DNA of 41,832 bases from an uncultured Oscillospiraceae bacterium (lineage in GTDB: Bacteria > Bacillota > Clostridia > Oscillospirales > Oscillospiraceae): NCBI GenBank assembly GCA_947630645.1, contig CANRIF010000010.1:1-41832 (forward strand), written 5' to 3'. This document shows, in pieces, positions 7,719 through 16,197 of this stretch (position 1 is its first letter; every line of letters begins with the position of its first letter). The notes beneath the pieces were generated by a model that did no database searches, was not told the DNA's origin, and saw only the letters and a program-made list of their open reading frames with translations. Both the position numbers and the translations under genes were made by a program.

Positions 7719-9139
7719 CCCACTACCTCCCCGTACAGCGCCCAGGTGGTGCTGTCGGTGATCTTCGCCTGGACGAACCGCCCCACCAGGGCCGGGTCCC
7801 CGGCCAGGTGGACCAGCCGCCCGCCCTTGGTGCGGGAGGAGAGATTATAAGGCGCCTGCCCCGTCTCGCCGTCCACCAGCACCCGGCAGGTCCGCCCCAC
7901 ATAGGCGGCGTGCTTTTCTCCGGAGATGCGGTTGGCCGTGTCCAGCAGCTGATCGAACCACACCTGCTTCTCCGCCCGGCTCACCGGGTCGGGCATTTCC
8001 GCCGCCGGGGTGCCGGGGCGGGGGGAGTAGATGAAGGTGAACATGGCGTCGTAGCGGACCTCCTCCACCAGGGAGAGGGTGTCCGCGAAGTCCGCCTCCG
8101 TCTCGCCGGGGAAGCCCACGATGATGTCCGTGGTCAGCACCAGGTCCGGCATATACCGCCGGGCCAGCGCCACCTTCTCCAGGTACTTGGCCCGGTCATA
8201 GTGCCGGTTCATCTCCTTTAAGATGCGGTCCGAGCCGGACTGGAGGGGCAGGTGGATGTGGTGGGCGCAGTGTTCGCTCGCCCCCATCACCCGGAAAAGC
8301 GCCTCCGTGGCGTCCTTGGGGTGGCTGGTCATAAAGCGCAGCACATAGTCCCCCGGGATGGCGTCCATCTGGGCCAGCAGGCCGGGAAAGTCGATGTCCT
8401 CTTTAAGCCCCTTGCCATAGCTGTTCACGTTCTGGCCCAGGAGGGTGATGTCCTTATAGCCCGCCTCCACCAGCCGCCGGGCCTCCGCCAGGATGTCCGC
8501 CGGACGGCGGCTGCGCTCCCGGCCCCGGACGTAGGGCACGATGCAGTAGGAGCAGAAGTTGTCGCACCCGTTCATGATAGCCAGCCACGCCTTCACGGCG
8601 CTGTCCCGCTGCCGGGGCAGGCCCTCGGCCACCACGCCCTCGCTGGGCTGGGCGGCGATCAGGCGGCCCCGGTCCCCCCGGCGGCCCTGCCGCTCCATGG
8701 TCCGCCACAGTAGTTCTGGGAACTGCCACACCTCATGGGGGCCGAACACCAGGTCCACCACCCGGTAGGACCTTTTGATCTTCTCCCGGACAGTGGGCTG
8801 CTGGGTCATGCACCCGCCCACGCACACGATAAGCTCCGGGTTTTTGGCCTTGTTATGCCCCAGGGCGCCCACGTTTCCCAGCACCCGCTTTTCCGCATGT
8901 TCCCGCACGGCGCAGGTGTTCACCGCCACCAGGTCGGCCCGGTCCACATCGTCCGTGATCTCGTAGCCGCACTGGGTAAGCCACCCCCGCAGTATCTCGC
9001 TGTCGGACTCGTTTTGCTGGCAGCCGTAGGTGTCCACCAGGGCGTAGTGGGGCCGGCCGGCGAGGCGGGCCTTTATCTTTTCGCAGTACTGGGTCTGCTC
9101 CAGCCGCTCCTGGGGCGTGATCTCTCGCCGCTCGTACAT
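7715..9139 (-). CDS. miaB: tRNA-2-methylthio-N6-dimethylallyladenosine synthase MiaB
   Basis: Radical-SAM methylthiotransferase that adds the 2-methylthio group to i6A37 of tRNAs reading UNN codons. The 474-residue product has the N-terminal UPF0004 domain with three auxiliary-cluster cysteines (TYGCQQNESDSE at about 40, then NTCAVREHAE and GGCMTQQ). The radical-SAM CxxxCxxC is at about 192-199 (CDNFCSYC), and a C-terminal TRAM-like region closes it. These features separate it from MtaB and RimO relatives only moderately, but the TYGCQQNESDSE block and the nearby miaA support MiaB. The first gene of the miaB-GNAT-mutS operon; its substrate i6A is made by MiaA, encoded divergently at 11297. 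Confidence 0.93.
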   Translation of the reverse strand: MYERREITPQERLEQTQYCEKIKARLAGRPHYALVDTYGCQQNESDSEILRGWLTQCGYEITDDVDRADLVAVNTCAVREHAEKRVLGNVGALGHNKAKNPELIVCVGGCMTQQPTVREKIKRSYRVVDLVFGPHEVWQFPELLWRTMERQGRRGDRGRLIAAQPSEGVVAEGLPRQRDSAVKAWLAIMNGCDNFCSYCIVPYVRGRERSRRPADILAEARRLVEAGYKDITLLGQNVNSYGKGLKEDIDFPGLLAQMDAIPGDYVLRFMTSHPKDATEALFRVMGASEHCAHHIHLPLQSGSDRILKEMNRHYDRAKYLEKVALARRYMPDLVLTTDIIVGFPGETEADFADTLSLVEEVRYDAMFTFIYSPRPGTPAAEMPDPVSRAEKQVWFDQLLDTANRISGEKHAAYVGRTCRVLVDGETGQAPYNLSSRTKGGRLVHLAGDPALVGRFVQAKITDSTTWALYGEVVG

Positions 9140-9173
9140 AAAATCGAATCTCTCCTGTTATCTCACAGAGTTC

Positions 9174-9385
9174 GCGCCCGCAAGGGCGCACCATATCGAC
9201 GCCTCCCCTGTGCAAGGGGAGGTGCCGAGTGATAGCGAGGCGGAGGGGTTGTTGCCAGTGTAGAGGTGACCTCCAGACTAGTAACAATCCCCCAGTCTCC
9301 GGCTGGCGCCGGAGACAGCCCCCTTTGCACAAGGGGGCCATATAAGGTGCGGCTTCGCCGCGTCGTCCCCTTGCACAGGGGAGGC
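9174..9385. repeat. Composite palindromic repeat (multi-hairpin, MITE-like) filling the miaB-mutL intergenic region
   Basis: The 337-base gap between miaB and mutL contains no gene but a dense run of hairpins. They are GCGCCC/GGGCGC (9174-9189), CCTCCCCT/AGGGGAGG (9202-9222), GTCTCCGGC/GCCGGAGAC (9295-9316), GCCCCCTT/AAGGGGGC (9318-9338), GCGGC/GCCGC (about 9349-9361) and CCCCT/AGGGG (9367-9381). The segment 9201-9385 is bounded by a perfect 20-base terminal inverted repeat (9201-9220 against 9366-9385). A near-palindrome (GGGGTTGTT near 9245, AACAATCCCC near 9283) surrounds its centre. There is no transposase. It is either a non-autonomous mobile element or a REP-like element. Confidence 0.8.
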
Positions 9386-9413
9386 TTTCGATGCAGTAAA
9401 CATATTTAAGCAC

Positions 9414-9442
9414 TTTATAATAACATTTTTCTGTGATATAAT
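9414..9442 (+). promoter_or_regulatory. Probable promoter for mutL
   Basis: Consensus TATAAT (9437-9442) with a weak TTTATA (9414-9419) at 17-base spacing, 35 bases before the mutL start. It lies between the repeat element and mutL in an AT-rich stretch. Confidence 0.5.
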
Positions 9443-9476
9443 CAATGAAAAGAATCACCGCACGAAGGAGAACGTC

Positions 9477-11300
9477 ATGGCAGTCATCAACATCCTATCC
9501 CCCCATGTGGCGGACATGATCGCCGCCGGCGAGGTGGTGGAGCGGCCGGGCAGCGTGGTCAAGGAGCTTATAGAGAACGCCCTGGACGCCGGCGCTAACA
9601 ACATCACCCTGGAGATCAAGGGCGGCGGGTCCACCTATATCCGGGTCACCGACGACGGCTGCGGCATGGCCCCCGACGACGCGGGCAACTGCTTTTTGCG
9701 CCACGCCACCTCCAAGCTCCACGACGAGCGGGGCCTGGAGGCCATCGAGACCATGGGCTTCCGGGGCGAGGCGCTGGCGGCCATCTCGGCGGTGAGCCGG
9801 GTGGAACTGCTCACCCGCCGGGCCGAGGACGCCGAGGGCACCTATGTGTCCGTGGCCGGGGGCGAGATCCAGGATATGCGCCCCGCCGGGTGCCCCAAGG
9901 GCACCGTGTTCACGGTGCGGGACCTCTTTTACAACACCCCGGCCCGGCTGAAATTCATGAAGTCCGACCGGGCGGAGGGGGTCTGGTGCGTCCAGCAGGC
10001 GCTGCGGGTGGCCCTGGGCCGGCCGGACGTGTCCGTGCGGTGCATCCGGGACGGCAAAGAGGAGTTCTTCACCCCCGGCGACGGACGGACGGACTCGGCG
10101 GTGTACGCCCTGCTGGGCCGGGACGCGGCCCTGGCCATGCTGCCTGCCTCCGGCGAAAACGAGGGCGTGGCTGTGCGCGGCTTCGTCGGCTCCCCCGCCG
10201 CCGGCCGGGGCAGCCGGGCCATGCAGTTTTTCTTCGTCAACGGCCGGGCCATCCGCTCCCAGAGCCTCCAGGCCGCGGTGGAGCAGGCCTATAAAAACAC
10301 CCTGATGGTGGGCCGGTTCCCCGCCTGCGTGCTGTACGTCACCTTGAGCCCCGGGGCGGTGGATGTGAACGTCCACCCCACCAAGAGCGAGGTAAAGTTC
10401 TCCTCGGAAAAGCGGGTGTTTGACGCGGTGCATTACGCCGCCGTCAGCGCCTTGCAGGGGGAGGCCAAGCCCCTGACCATGGACCTGGCCCGGACCACGG
10501 AGAAGAAGCTGGCCCCCCAGCGCCCCGCCCCGGACCAGGACGCCCCCGTCCAGACCCGGATGGAACTGCACAGCCCCCGCCCGGCCTATAACGCCGGCGC
10601 GGACATCGTATACCGGGCGCCCCGGCCCGCGCCGGCCCCCACCCGCCGGCCGGCCTATCAGGTCCCGGTCCGCACCGCCCCCGCCGCGCCGCCCCAGGCC
10701 GCGCCCGCCCCGGAGAAGGCGCCCGCGCCGGTCCGGGAGGACGAGCCCGTCCGGGTGGCGGGAGAGGTGCTTCGCACCTACATCGTGGCGGAGCAGGGCG
10801 ACCGGGTCTGGCTCATCGACAAGCACGCCGCCCATGAGCGGATGGTGTTCGACCGTCTGAAGGCCCAGGGCCGGGAGATCATGAGCCAGACGCTCCTTAC
10901 CCCCCAGACCTGGCGGCCCGGCCCGGAGGCGATGGACGCCCTGCGGGAGAGCGGCCAGCTTCTGTCGGAGCTGGGCTTTGAGCTGGAGAGCTACGGCAGC
11001 GAGGACCTGATCGTCCGCGCCGTGCCGGACAGCCTGGACCCGGGGCAGACGATCCCGGCCCTGGAGGAGATCTGCGAAAAGCTCAAAAAGGGCAGCCGGG
11101 ACCTGGCCCGGGACAGCGTATTGCAGACGGTGGCCTGCAAGGCGGCCATCAAGGCCGGCTGGGACACCGACCCCCGGGAGCTGCTGGCCCTGGCGGAGAA
11201 GGTCGTCTCCGGCCAGATCAAATACTGCCCTCACGGCCGGCCCGTGGCCGTGACCCTGACGAAAAAGGAACTGGACCGCCAGTTCGGCAGGATAGGATGA
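9477..11300 (+). CDS. mutL: DNA mismatch repair endonuclease MutL
   Basis: Couples MutS mismatch recognition to strand incision. The start at 9477 follows AAGGAG (9465-9470). The GHKL ATPase domain shows ELIENALDAGA (30-40), DDGCGM (59-64), RHATSK (75-80) and GFRGEAL (94-100). A Pro/Ala-rich linker spans about 350-425. The C-terminal domain carries the endonuclease signature as DKHAAHERMVFD (about 448-459; the usual final Glu is Asp), ACKAAIKAG and CPHGRP (about 584), so the protein should nick DNA itself, as in bacteria lacking MutH. Length is 607 residues. It overlaps miaA by four bases (ATGA). MutS is encoded in the divergent operon. Confidence 0.97.
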   Translation: MAVINILSPHVADMIAAGEVVERPGSVVKELIENALDAGANNITLEIKGGGSTYIRVTDDGCGMAPDDAGNCFLRHATSKLHDERGLEAIETMGFRGEALAAISAVSRVELLTRRAEDAEGTYVSVAGGEIQDMRPAGCPKGTVFTVRDLFYNTPARLKFMKSDRAEGVWCVQQALRVALGRPDVSVRCIRDGKEEFFTPGDGRTDSAVYALLGRDAALAMLPASGENEGVAVRGFVGSPAAGRGSRAMQFFFVNGRAIRSQSLQAAVEQAYKNTLMVGRFPACVLYVTLSPGAVDVNVHPTKSEVKFSSEKRVFDAVHYAAVSALQGEAKPLTMDLARTTEKKLAPQRPAPDQDAPVQTRMELHSPRPAYNAGADIVYRAPRPAPAPTRRPAYQVPVRTAPAAPPQAAPAPEKAPAPVREDEPVRVAGEVLRTYIVAEQGDRVWLIDKHAAHERMVFDRLKAQGREIMSQTLLTPQTWRPGPEAMDALRESGQLLSELGFELESYGSEDLIVRAVPDSLDPGQTIPALEEICEKLKKGSRDLARDSVLQTVACKAAIKAGWDTDPRELLALAEKVVSGQIKYCPHGRPVAVTLTKKELDRQFGRIG

Positions 11301-12241
11301 GCGAACTATTCGTCATCACCGGCCCCACCGCCACGGGCAAGACCGCCCTGGGCGCGGCCCTGGCCCGGCTGACGGACGGGGAGGTGGTGTCCGCCGACTC
11401 CATGCAGATCTACCGGGGCATGGACATCGGCACCGCCAAGCCCACCGGCGCCGAGATGGGAGGCGTGGCCCATCATATGCTGGACGTGGCGGACCCGGCA
11501 GAGCGGTTTTCCGCCGCCCGGTACGCCGCCATGGCGGACCGGTGCGTGCGGGACATCCTGGCCCGGGGCAAGCAGCCCATCGTGGTGGGCGGCACGGGCC
11601 TTTACATCGACGGGCTCGTCCGGGGCACAGATTACGCCGCCGCCCCCTCCGACCCGGCCACGCGCCGGGCCATCGAGGCGGAGTACGACGCCATGGGCGG
11701 CGAGGCGTTCCGGACCCGGCTCGCGTCGGTGGACCCGGACCGGGCGGCGCTGCTGCACCCCCGGGATAAAAAGCGGCTGGTGCGGGCCTGGGAGGTCTAC
11801 GTCCTCACCGGCCGGACCCTCTCCTGGCACGACGAGCAGTCCCGTCTGGCCCCGCCCCGGTACGAGGCGTACACCGTGGCCCTGGACTTTGCCGACCGCG
11901 AGGCCCTCTACGCGCGCATCGACCGCCGGGCCAGGGCCATGTTCGACGCCGGGCTGGTGGACGAGGTGCGCGCTCTGCTGACCGCCGGCGTTGGGCCGGA
12001 GACCACCGCCATGCAGGCCATCGGCTACAAGGAGGTGGCGGCGTATCTGGATGGCAGATACACCCTGGAGCAGGCCGTCGACCAGGTCTGCCGGGCCTCC
12101 CGCCGGTACGCCAAGCGGCAGCTGACCTGGCTGCGGGCACGCCCGGACGTACACTGGCTGCGCTGGGACCGGGAGCCTGGCCCGGAGGACATCCTCGCCG
12201 CCGCCCTGGCCGTGGCGGAGAAATCTCTTCCGACCGCGTAA
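11297..12241 (+). CDS. miaA: tRNA dimethylallyltransferase MiaA
   Basis: Transfers a dimethylallyl group from DMAPP to adenosine 37 of tRNAs reading UNN codons; the product is the substrate of MiaB, encoded across the divergent region. The 314-residue product has the P-loop GPTATGKT (9-16), [17 protein letters not shown] (about 35-51) and the [11 protein letters not shown] block. Near the end it has [13 protein letters not shown] and the [12 protein letters not shown] motif, all typical of MiaA. Its start lies inside the mutL stop, so translation is coupled. The mutL-miaA-hfq order is found in many bacteria. Confidence 0.97.
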   Translation: MSELFVITGPTATGKTALGAALARLTDGEVVSADSMQIYRGMDIGTAKPTGAEMGGVAHHMLDVADPAERFSAARYAAMADRCVRDILARGKQPIVVGGTGLYIDGLVRGTDYAAAPSDPATRRAIEAEYDAMGGEAFRTRLASVDPDRAALLHPRDKKRLVRAWEVYVLTGRTLSWHDEQSRLAPPRYEAYTVALDFADREALYARIDRRARAMFDAGLVDEVRALLTAGVGPETTAMQAIGYKEVAAYLDGRYTLEQAVDQVCRASRRYAKRQLTWLRARPDVHWLRWDREPGPEDILAAALAVAEKSLPTA

Positions 12242-12341
12242 AGGCGTCGGTTTTCGACGGCAACCGCCCTTTCAAAAGCCGTAAAATAGGCGCTGTACAT
12301 CGAATTTGTACAAAATCACTATTTTATGGGGCGGCAGGCTG

Positions 12342-12350
12342 TGTTAAAAT
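12342..12350 (+). promoter_or_regulatory. Possible extended -10 promoter element before hfq
   Basis: TGTTAAAAT (12342-12350) fits an extended -10 in an AT-rich patch 44 bases before the hfq start. No good -35 is seen at 16-18 bases. The 150-base miaA-hfq gap makes a separate promoter plausible. Confidence 0.3.
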
Positions 12351-12393
12351 ATTATGGTATTTTTTGCGGTCTGCCCCGGAAGGGATGGACAAG

Positions 12394-12624
12394 ATGCAGA
12401 AAACACAGAACTTACAGGATATGTTTTTGAACCAGGCGCGCCGGGAGCGTGTCGTCGTGACGGTCTTTCTCGTCAACGGCTTCCAGCTGCGGGGCACAGT
12501 GCGGGGCTTCGACTCCTTCGTGGTGTTCGTGGACTCGGACGGCCGGCAGCAGATGATCTACAAGCACGCCATCTCCACGATCGCCCCGGCCCGGAACCTG
12601 GCTCTTACGGAGGAGCCCATCTGA
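12394..12624 (+). CDS. hfq: RNA chaperone Hfq
   Basis: Hexameric Sm-like RNA chaperone. I start it at 12394 ([12 protein letters not shown]), because GGAAGG (12378-12383) lies ten bases upstream; the ATG at 12385 abuts that site and is too close. The 76-residue product contains the Sm1 region [19 protein letters not shown] and the Sm2 motif IYKHAIST, with the conserved NLQDxFLN opening. It follows miaA as in many genomes. The start of the next gene lies two bases after its stop, with the downstream ribosome binding site inside hfq, so the two are probably cotranslated. Base-pairing RNA partners are not visible in the window. Confidence 0.96.
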   Translation: MQKTQNLQDMFLNQARRERVVVTVFLVNGFQLRGTVRGFDSFVVFVDSDGRQQMIYKHAISTIAPARNLALTEEPI

Positions 12625-12625
12625 T

Positions 12626-14182
12626 TTGAAGAAGACAGACACCCTCATCCGGATCACCTCCCTGCTGGCGTTCATCGCCCTGGCGGCCTATCTGTCGGTG
12701 TACATCATCCACCGGGCCACCGACCCGGTGCAGACCTCGCTGACCGTGACGGCCACCATGAGCGACTCCGCGCCCTTGAGCGGCCTGGTCATCCGGGACG
12801 AGCTGGTCATCCAGAGCGACGAGCAGTACATAAACGTGACCGCCGCCGACGGCGCCAAGGTGGCCGCCGGCCAGACGGTCGCGGTGGTGTACGGCTCGGA
12901 GGAGGCCCTGGAGCGGGCCTCCCGGTTGAGCGTGCTGGAGCGGGAGATCGAGGAGACCACCGCCGCGCTGGACAAGACCGGCATGGTCACCGGCTCTCTG
13001 GACCGGGAGGAGTCTGTCTACGCCGCCATCACCGGGATCAGCAGCTGCCTGCGGGGCGGCGATCTGTCGGAACTGGACACCCGCAGCAACTCCCTGGCGG
13101 GCATCCTGTTCCCCTCGGAGGTGGGCGACACGGCCTCGGAGGAGTACCTGCGCCAGCTGAAGGAGGAGCAGGAGGAGCTGAAAAAGACCAGCGCCGGCGA
13201 CACCGAGGACATCACCGTGGCCGAGAGCGGCACCTTCTCCACCCTGGTGGACGGGTATGAGGGCGTCAGCCCGGACTATACCCGCAACCTCTCCCCCACC
13301 GAGCTGCGGGAGCTGATCGCCGCCGACCGGGTGGTGGCCAGCACCTCCATCGGCAAGCTTGTCACCTCCTACGACTGGTATTACGCCGCCATCGCCCCCT
13401 GGGACGACAGCAAGGACCTGCGGGAGGGCGACTGGGTGAAATTGAGCTTCGGCCGTTACTTCGGCTCCCAGCTGGACGCGGAGGTGGTCCGCGTGGGCCG
13501 GGCGGAGAACGACGAGCAGGTGATCCTGTTCCGCATCGAGCGGGGCCAGGGCGAGATGCTGGCGGTGCGGGCGGTGTCCGCGGAGCTGGTATACGCCGAA
13601 TACACCGGCCTGCGGGTGCCTGTCAAGGGCCTATACCGCTATTACGCGGGCTATCTCGCCACCGAGGACGGCCAGCGGCTCTCCGCCGGCCAACGGGTGA
13701 CGCTCACCTTCGGGGAGGACGAGGTGGAGGCCTTCGTCTCCGAACTGGGGTCCCCCAGCCGCTACGGGGACCTGCCCCTGGGCGTGGAGGCCGGCAGTGA
13801 GGCGGACGACCGCCCCACCCGGCAGCTGGCGGTGTTCTGCTGGCCCTGGGACCCGGAGGCCGGCCCGCCGGACACCTCCATGGGCGGCGCCTTCGTCAGC
13901 ACCGGCGGCGAGCCCATGACCCTGACCAATTACTACGACTACCGCACCCTTGTCAGCGGCCGGGAGGACCTGGACGACACCGACCCGGACAAGTGGGACA
14001 TACCGGACCGGATGTGCGTGTTCACCATGACCGGGATGCAGGCCGAGCGCAAGCTGGTGGAACTGGTGTACGCCGGAGAGGAATACTGCCTGCTGGACTC
14101 CCAGGGCAACGACGCCCTCCGGGAGGGCAACGAGGTCATCGTCCAGGCCCGTGACCTCTACAACGGCAAGGTATTTTCGTGA
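12626..14182 (+). CDS. HlyD-like membrane-anchored protein upstream of the division cluster
   Basis: A 518-residue protein starting with TTG at 12626, with GGAGGAG (12609-12615) inside the end of hfq. One N-terminal transmembrane segment lies at about residues 8-27, then an exported part. ADGAKVAAGQTVAVVYGSEE reads as one half of a barrel-sandwich (lipoyl-like) hybrid motif of the HlyD/membrane-fusion type, followed by a short helical stretch. Later sections (LRVPVKGLYRYYAGY; RLSAGQRVTLTFGEDEVEAFVSELG; ALREGNEVIVQARDLYNGKVF) are beta-rich, as in adaptor proteins. No ABC transporter or outer-membrane partner is nearby. Instead yggS, sepF and divIVA follow closely, so an envelope or division role is inferred. 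'HlyD efflux adaptor' would be an over-reading. Confidence 0.75.
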   Translation: MKKTDTLIRITSLLAFIALAAYLSVYIIHRATDPVQTSLTVTATMSDSAPLSGLVIRDELVIQSDEQYINVTAADGAKVAAGQTVAVVYGSEEALERASRLSVLEREIEETTAALDKTGMVTGSLDREESVYAAITGISSCLRGGDLSELDTRSNSLAGILFPSEVGDTASEEYLRQLKEEQEELKKTSAGDTEDITVAESGTFSTLVDGYEGVSPDYTRNLSPTELRELIAADRVVASTSIGKLVTSYDWYYAAIAPWDDSKDLREGDWVKLSFGRYFGSQLDAEVVRVGRAENDEQVILFRIERGQGEMLAVRAVSAELVYAEYTGLRVPVKGLYRYYAGYLATEDGQRLSAGQRVTLTFGEDEVEAFVSELGSPSRYGDLPLGVEAGSEADDRPTRQLAVFCWPWDPEAGPPDTSMGGAFVSTGGEPMTLTNYYDYRTLVSGREDLDDTDPDKWDIPDRMCVFTMTGMQAERKLVELVYAGEEYCLLDSQGNDALREGNEVIVQARDLYNGKVFS

Positions 14183-14192
14183 GGGACGAGCC

Positions 14193-14879
14193 ATGGATAT
14201 GACAGATATGACATTGGAGCAGCGCATCGCGCTGGTACGGGAAAACATCGCCCGGGCGTCCGCGCCCGGCCAGAGCGTCACCCTGGTGGGCGTGGCCAAG
14301 ACCAAGCCCGCCGGGATGGTGGTCCAGGCCGTGCGGGCGGGACTGGACGTGATCGGGGAGAACTACGTCCAGGAGTTCCGCCAGAAGAGCGCCGCCGGGG
14401 CCTACGCCGGAGCGTCGGTCCACATCATCGGCCACCTGCAGCAGAACAAGCTGAAGTACATCGTGGGCCAGGTCGCGCTGATCCAGTCCGTAGACAGCGC
14501 CGCCCTTCTCCAGGCCATATCCGCCCGTGCCCAGGCGCTGAAAACGGTCCAGGACGTACTCATCGAGGTGAACATCGGCGCCGAGGCCGGCAAGAGCGGC
14601 TGCGCCCCGGAGGCGCTGGACGAACTGCTGGCGGGGGCGTCCCTGCTGCCCGGGATACGGGTCCGGGGACTGATGGCCATCCCCCCGGCAGAAAATTCCA
14701 GGGCCTATTTTGCGCCTATGGCTCACCTTTTTATTGACAATAGACAAAAAAAATACGATAATGTCTCTATGGACTTTCTGTCCATGGGTATGTCTGACGA
14801 TTACGAGGACGCGATCCGGGAGGGCGCGAACATGGTGCGCGTGGGAACGCTCCTGTTCGGACCCCGGAACGCCATATGA
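14193..14879 (+). CDS. yggS: YggS-family pyridoxal phosphate homeostasis protein
   Basis: PLP-binding TIM-barrel protein that influences PLP pools; it has no known catalysis. The start at 14193 (MDMTDMTLEQR) follows GAGGG (14181-14185); an open frame begins earlier inside the preceding gene without a ribosome binding site. The 228-residue product has the PLP lysine in VGVAKTKP (Lys36), IGENYVQEF, HIIGHLQQNKLK and the C-terminal SMGMSDDYEDAI...GANMVRVGTLLFG. Its place before sepF is the classic Firmicutes/Actinobacteria division-cluster arrangement. The stretch encoding LFIDNRQKKYDNVSMDFLSMG (about 14730-14790) is markedly AT-richer than the rest of the gene. Confidence 0.95.
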   Translation: MDMTDMTLEQRIALVRENIARASAPGQSVTLVGVAKTKPAGMVVQAVRAGLDVIGENYVQEFRQKSAAGAYAGASVHIIGHLQQNKLKYIVGQVALIQSVDSAALLQAISARAQALKTVQDVLIEVNIGAEAGKSGCAPEALDELLAGASLLPGIRVRGLMAIPPAENSRAYFAPMAHLFIDNRQKKYDNVSMDFLSMGMSDDYEDAIREGANMVRVGTLLFGPRNAI

Positions 14880-14895
14880 AGCAGGAGGCAGAATC

Positions 14896-15402
14896 ATGGG
14901 TTTTCTGGATGAACTGAAAAAACTGACCAAGCCGTATGACGAGGAGGACGAGTACTTCGGCGGCGACGCTGCCCCGGAGGAAGACGACGACCCCACCATC
15001 ATCGTCCCCAAGGCCGACCGGGAGAGCCGGCGCAACTCCAACCCCTTCGAGGACGACGATCCCCCCGCTTTTGAGGAGCGCGCCACCGCCAAGAAGGACA
15101 ACAAGGTCGTGAACATCCACACCACCACGGCCGTGCAGGTGGTCCTCTCCAAGCCCGAGCGGTTCGAGCAGGCGGCGGAGATCGCCGACCACCTGCGGGA
15201 GAAGCGCACCGTGGTCATGAACCTGGAGACCACCAACAAGGACGTGGCCCGGCGGCTGGTGGACTTCCTGTCCGGCGTGGCCTACGCCAACGACGGCAAG
15301 ATCAAAAAGGTCGCCATCAATACATACATCATCACTCCTTTCAATGTGGACATCATGGGCGACCTGATAGACGAACTGGAAAACAACGGGGTCTATATCT
15401 GA
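14896..15402 (+). CDS. sepF: Cell division protein SepF
   Basis: Membrane-bound FtsZ-tethering protein that polymerises at the division site. The start at 14896 (MGFLDELKKL) follows AGGAGG (14883-14888). The 168-residue product has an N-terminal amphipathic membrane-binding helix, an acidic linker (about 15-65), and the SepF core from about residue 80: VVLSKPERFEQAAEIADHLREKRTVVMNLE, then RRLVDFLSGVAYANDGKIKKVAINTYIITP. It lies 16 bases after yggS and 42 before divIVA. No ftsZ or ftsA is in the window. Confidence 0.96.
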   Translation: MGFLDELKKLTKPYDEEDEYFGGDAAPEEDDDPTIIVPKADRESRRNSNPFEDDDPPAFEERATAKKDNKVVNIHTTTAVQVVLSKPERFEQAAEIADHLREKRTVVMNLETTNKDVARRLVDFLSGVAYANDGKIKKVAINTYIITPFNVDIMGDLIDELENNGVYI

Positions 15403-15444
15403 CGCCGCCCCCGGTCATATATTAGAAAGGATAGGGATCAAGAT

Positions 15445-16143
15445 ATGTTGACTGCACAGGACGTGGAGAACAAAGCGTTTGAGAAAGCCGCCCGTGGTTA
15501 CAGCATGGAGCAGGTGGACGAGTTCCTGGACGAGATCGCGGCGGAACTGTCCTCCCTCTCGGCGGAAAACGCCTCTCTGAAGGGGAAGATGAAGGTCCTG
15601 GTCCAGAAGGTAGACGAGTACCGGCAGACGGAGGACTCCATGCGTCTGGCGCTGCTGTCGGCCCAGAAGCTCAGTTCCCAGATCGAGTCGGAGGCCAAGG
15701 AGCGGGCCGACGCGCTGTTGGCCGACGCCCAGCAGCGGGCCGACGCCATCACCCGCGAGACCGAGAACAACATCGCCAACGAGCAGGCCAAGCTGGAGGA
15801 GGCCCAAAAGGCCACCAGCCGGTTCTTCGACCATATGCGGACGGTCTGCCAGAAGCAGATCGAGTTCTACGACAAGCTGAGCCAGATGCAGCTGGTGGGC
15901 GGTCCCGCCCCCGCGCCCGCCCAGGCCCAGCCGGAGCCGGAGCCGGAGCCCCAGCCCGAACCGGAACCGGAGCCGGAGCCGGCAGCCGAGCCAGAACCGG
16001 AACCCGCGCCCCAGCCGGAGGCCCAGCCCGAGCCGGAACCGGTCGAGGAGGAAGAGGAGCCCACCCGCCTGTATCCCGCCAGCCAGAAGTCCAAGAAGAA
16101 AAAACGCAGCTTCGACGACTTCAGCTTTGACGACGACATCTGA
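15445..16143 (+). CDS. divIVA: DivIVA-family septum/pole protein with Pro-Glu-rich tail
   Basis: Curvature-sensing coiled-coil scaffold acting at poles and septa. The 232-residue product starts at 15445 behind AAAGGATAGGG. Residues 1-60 form the N-terminal lipid-binding domain with the signature ARGYSMEQVDEFLDEI, followed by coiled coil to about 145. About 155-205 is a Pro-Glu (PEPEPQPEP) low-complexity tract encoded by a repetitive sequence at roughly 15910-16060. The end is a basic patch (KSKKKKR) and an acidic-aromatic tail FDDFSFDDDI (223-232). The core is standard; the tail is unusual and its last ten residues resemble the end of LspA downstream. Cotranscribed with sepF. Confidence 0.93.
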   Translation: MLTAQDVENKAFEKAARGYSMEQVDEFLDEIAAELSSLSAENASLKGKMKVLVQKVDEYRQTEDSMRLALLSAQKLSSQIESEAKERADALLADAQQRADAITRETENNIANEQAKLEEAQKATSRFFDHMRTVCQKQIEFYDKLSQMQLVGGPAPAPAQAQPEPEPEPQPEPEPEPEPAAEPEPEPAPQPEAQPEPEPVEEEEEPTRLYPASQKSKKKKRSFDDFSFDDDI

Positions 16144-16148
16144 TCTTC

Positions 16149-16197
16149 CCAGGGCGGAGCAAAGAAGCTCCGCCCTCGCAAACTATATTTGCCCTGG
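16149..16197 (+). promoter_or_regulatory. Hairpin with alternative pairing between divIVA and ileS
   Basis: GGGCGGAGC (16152-16160) pairs with GCTCCGCCC (16167-16175). An alternative pairing, CCAGGGC (16149-16155) with GCCCTGG (16191-16197), would end at the ileS ribosome binding site (GAGAGAGG, 16197-16204). No U-tract follows the first stem, so it is not an obvious terminator. A structural or RNA-processing role is possible. No T-box is present in this 68-base gap. Confidence 0.4.

Noticed and set aside
9140-9476. Small non-coding RNA or small ORF in the miaB/mutL gap
   Set aside because: The hairpins are explained by the repeat element, which has related sequence at 21020 and 27967; no promoter-terminator pair fits a separate RNA gene.
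12626-14182. Efflux-pump adaptor (HlyD) as part of a drug or toxin exporter
   Set aside because: No transporter ATPase, permease or substrate gene is within the window next to it; the neighbours are hfq and division genes.
15910-16060. Tandem repeat tract resembling a CRISPR or minisatellite
   Set aside because: The repeat is the codon-level consequence of a Pro-Glu-rich protein tail in DivIVA; there are no regular repeats and spacers.
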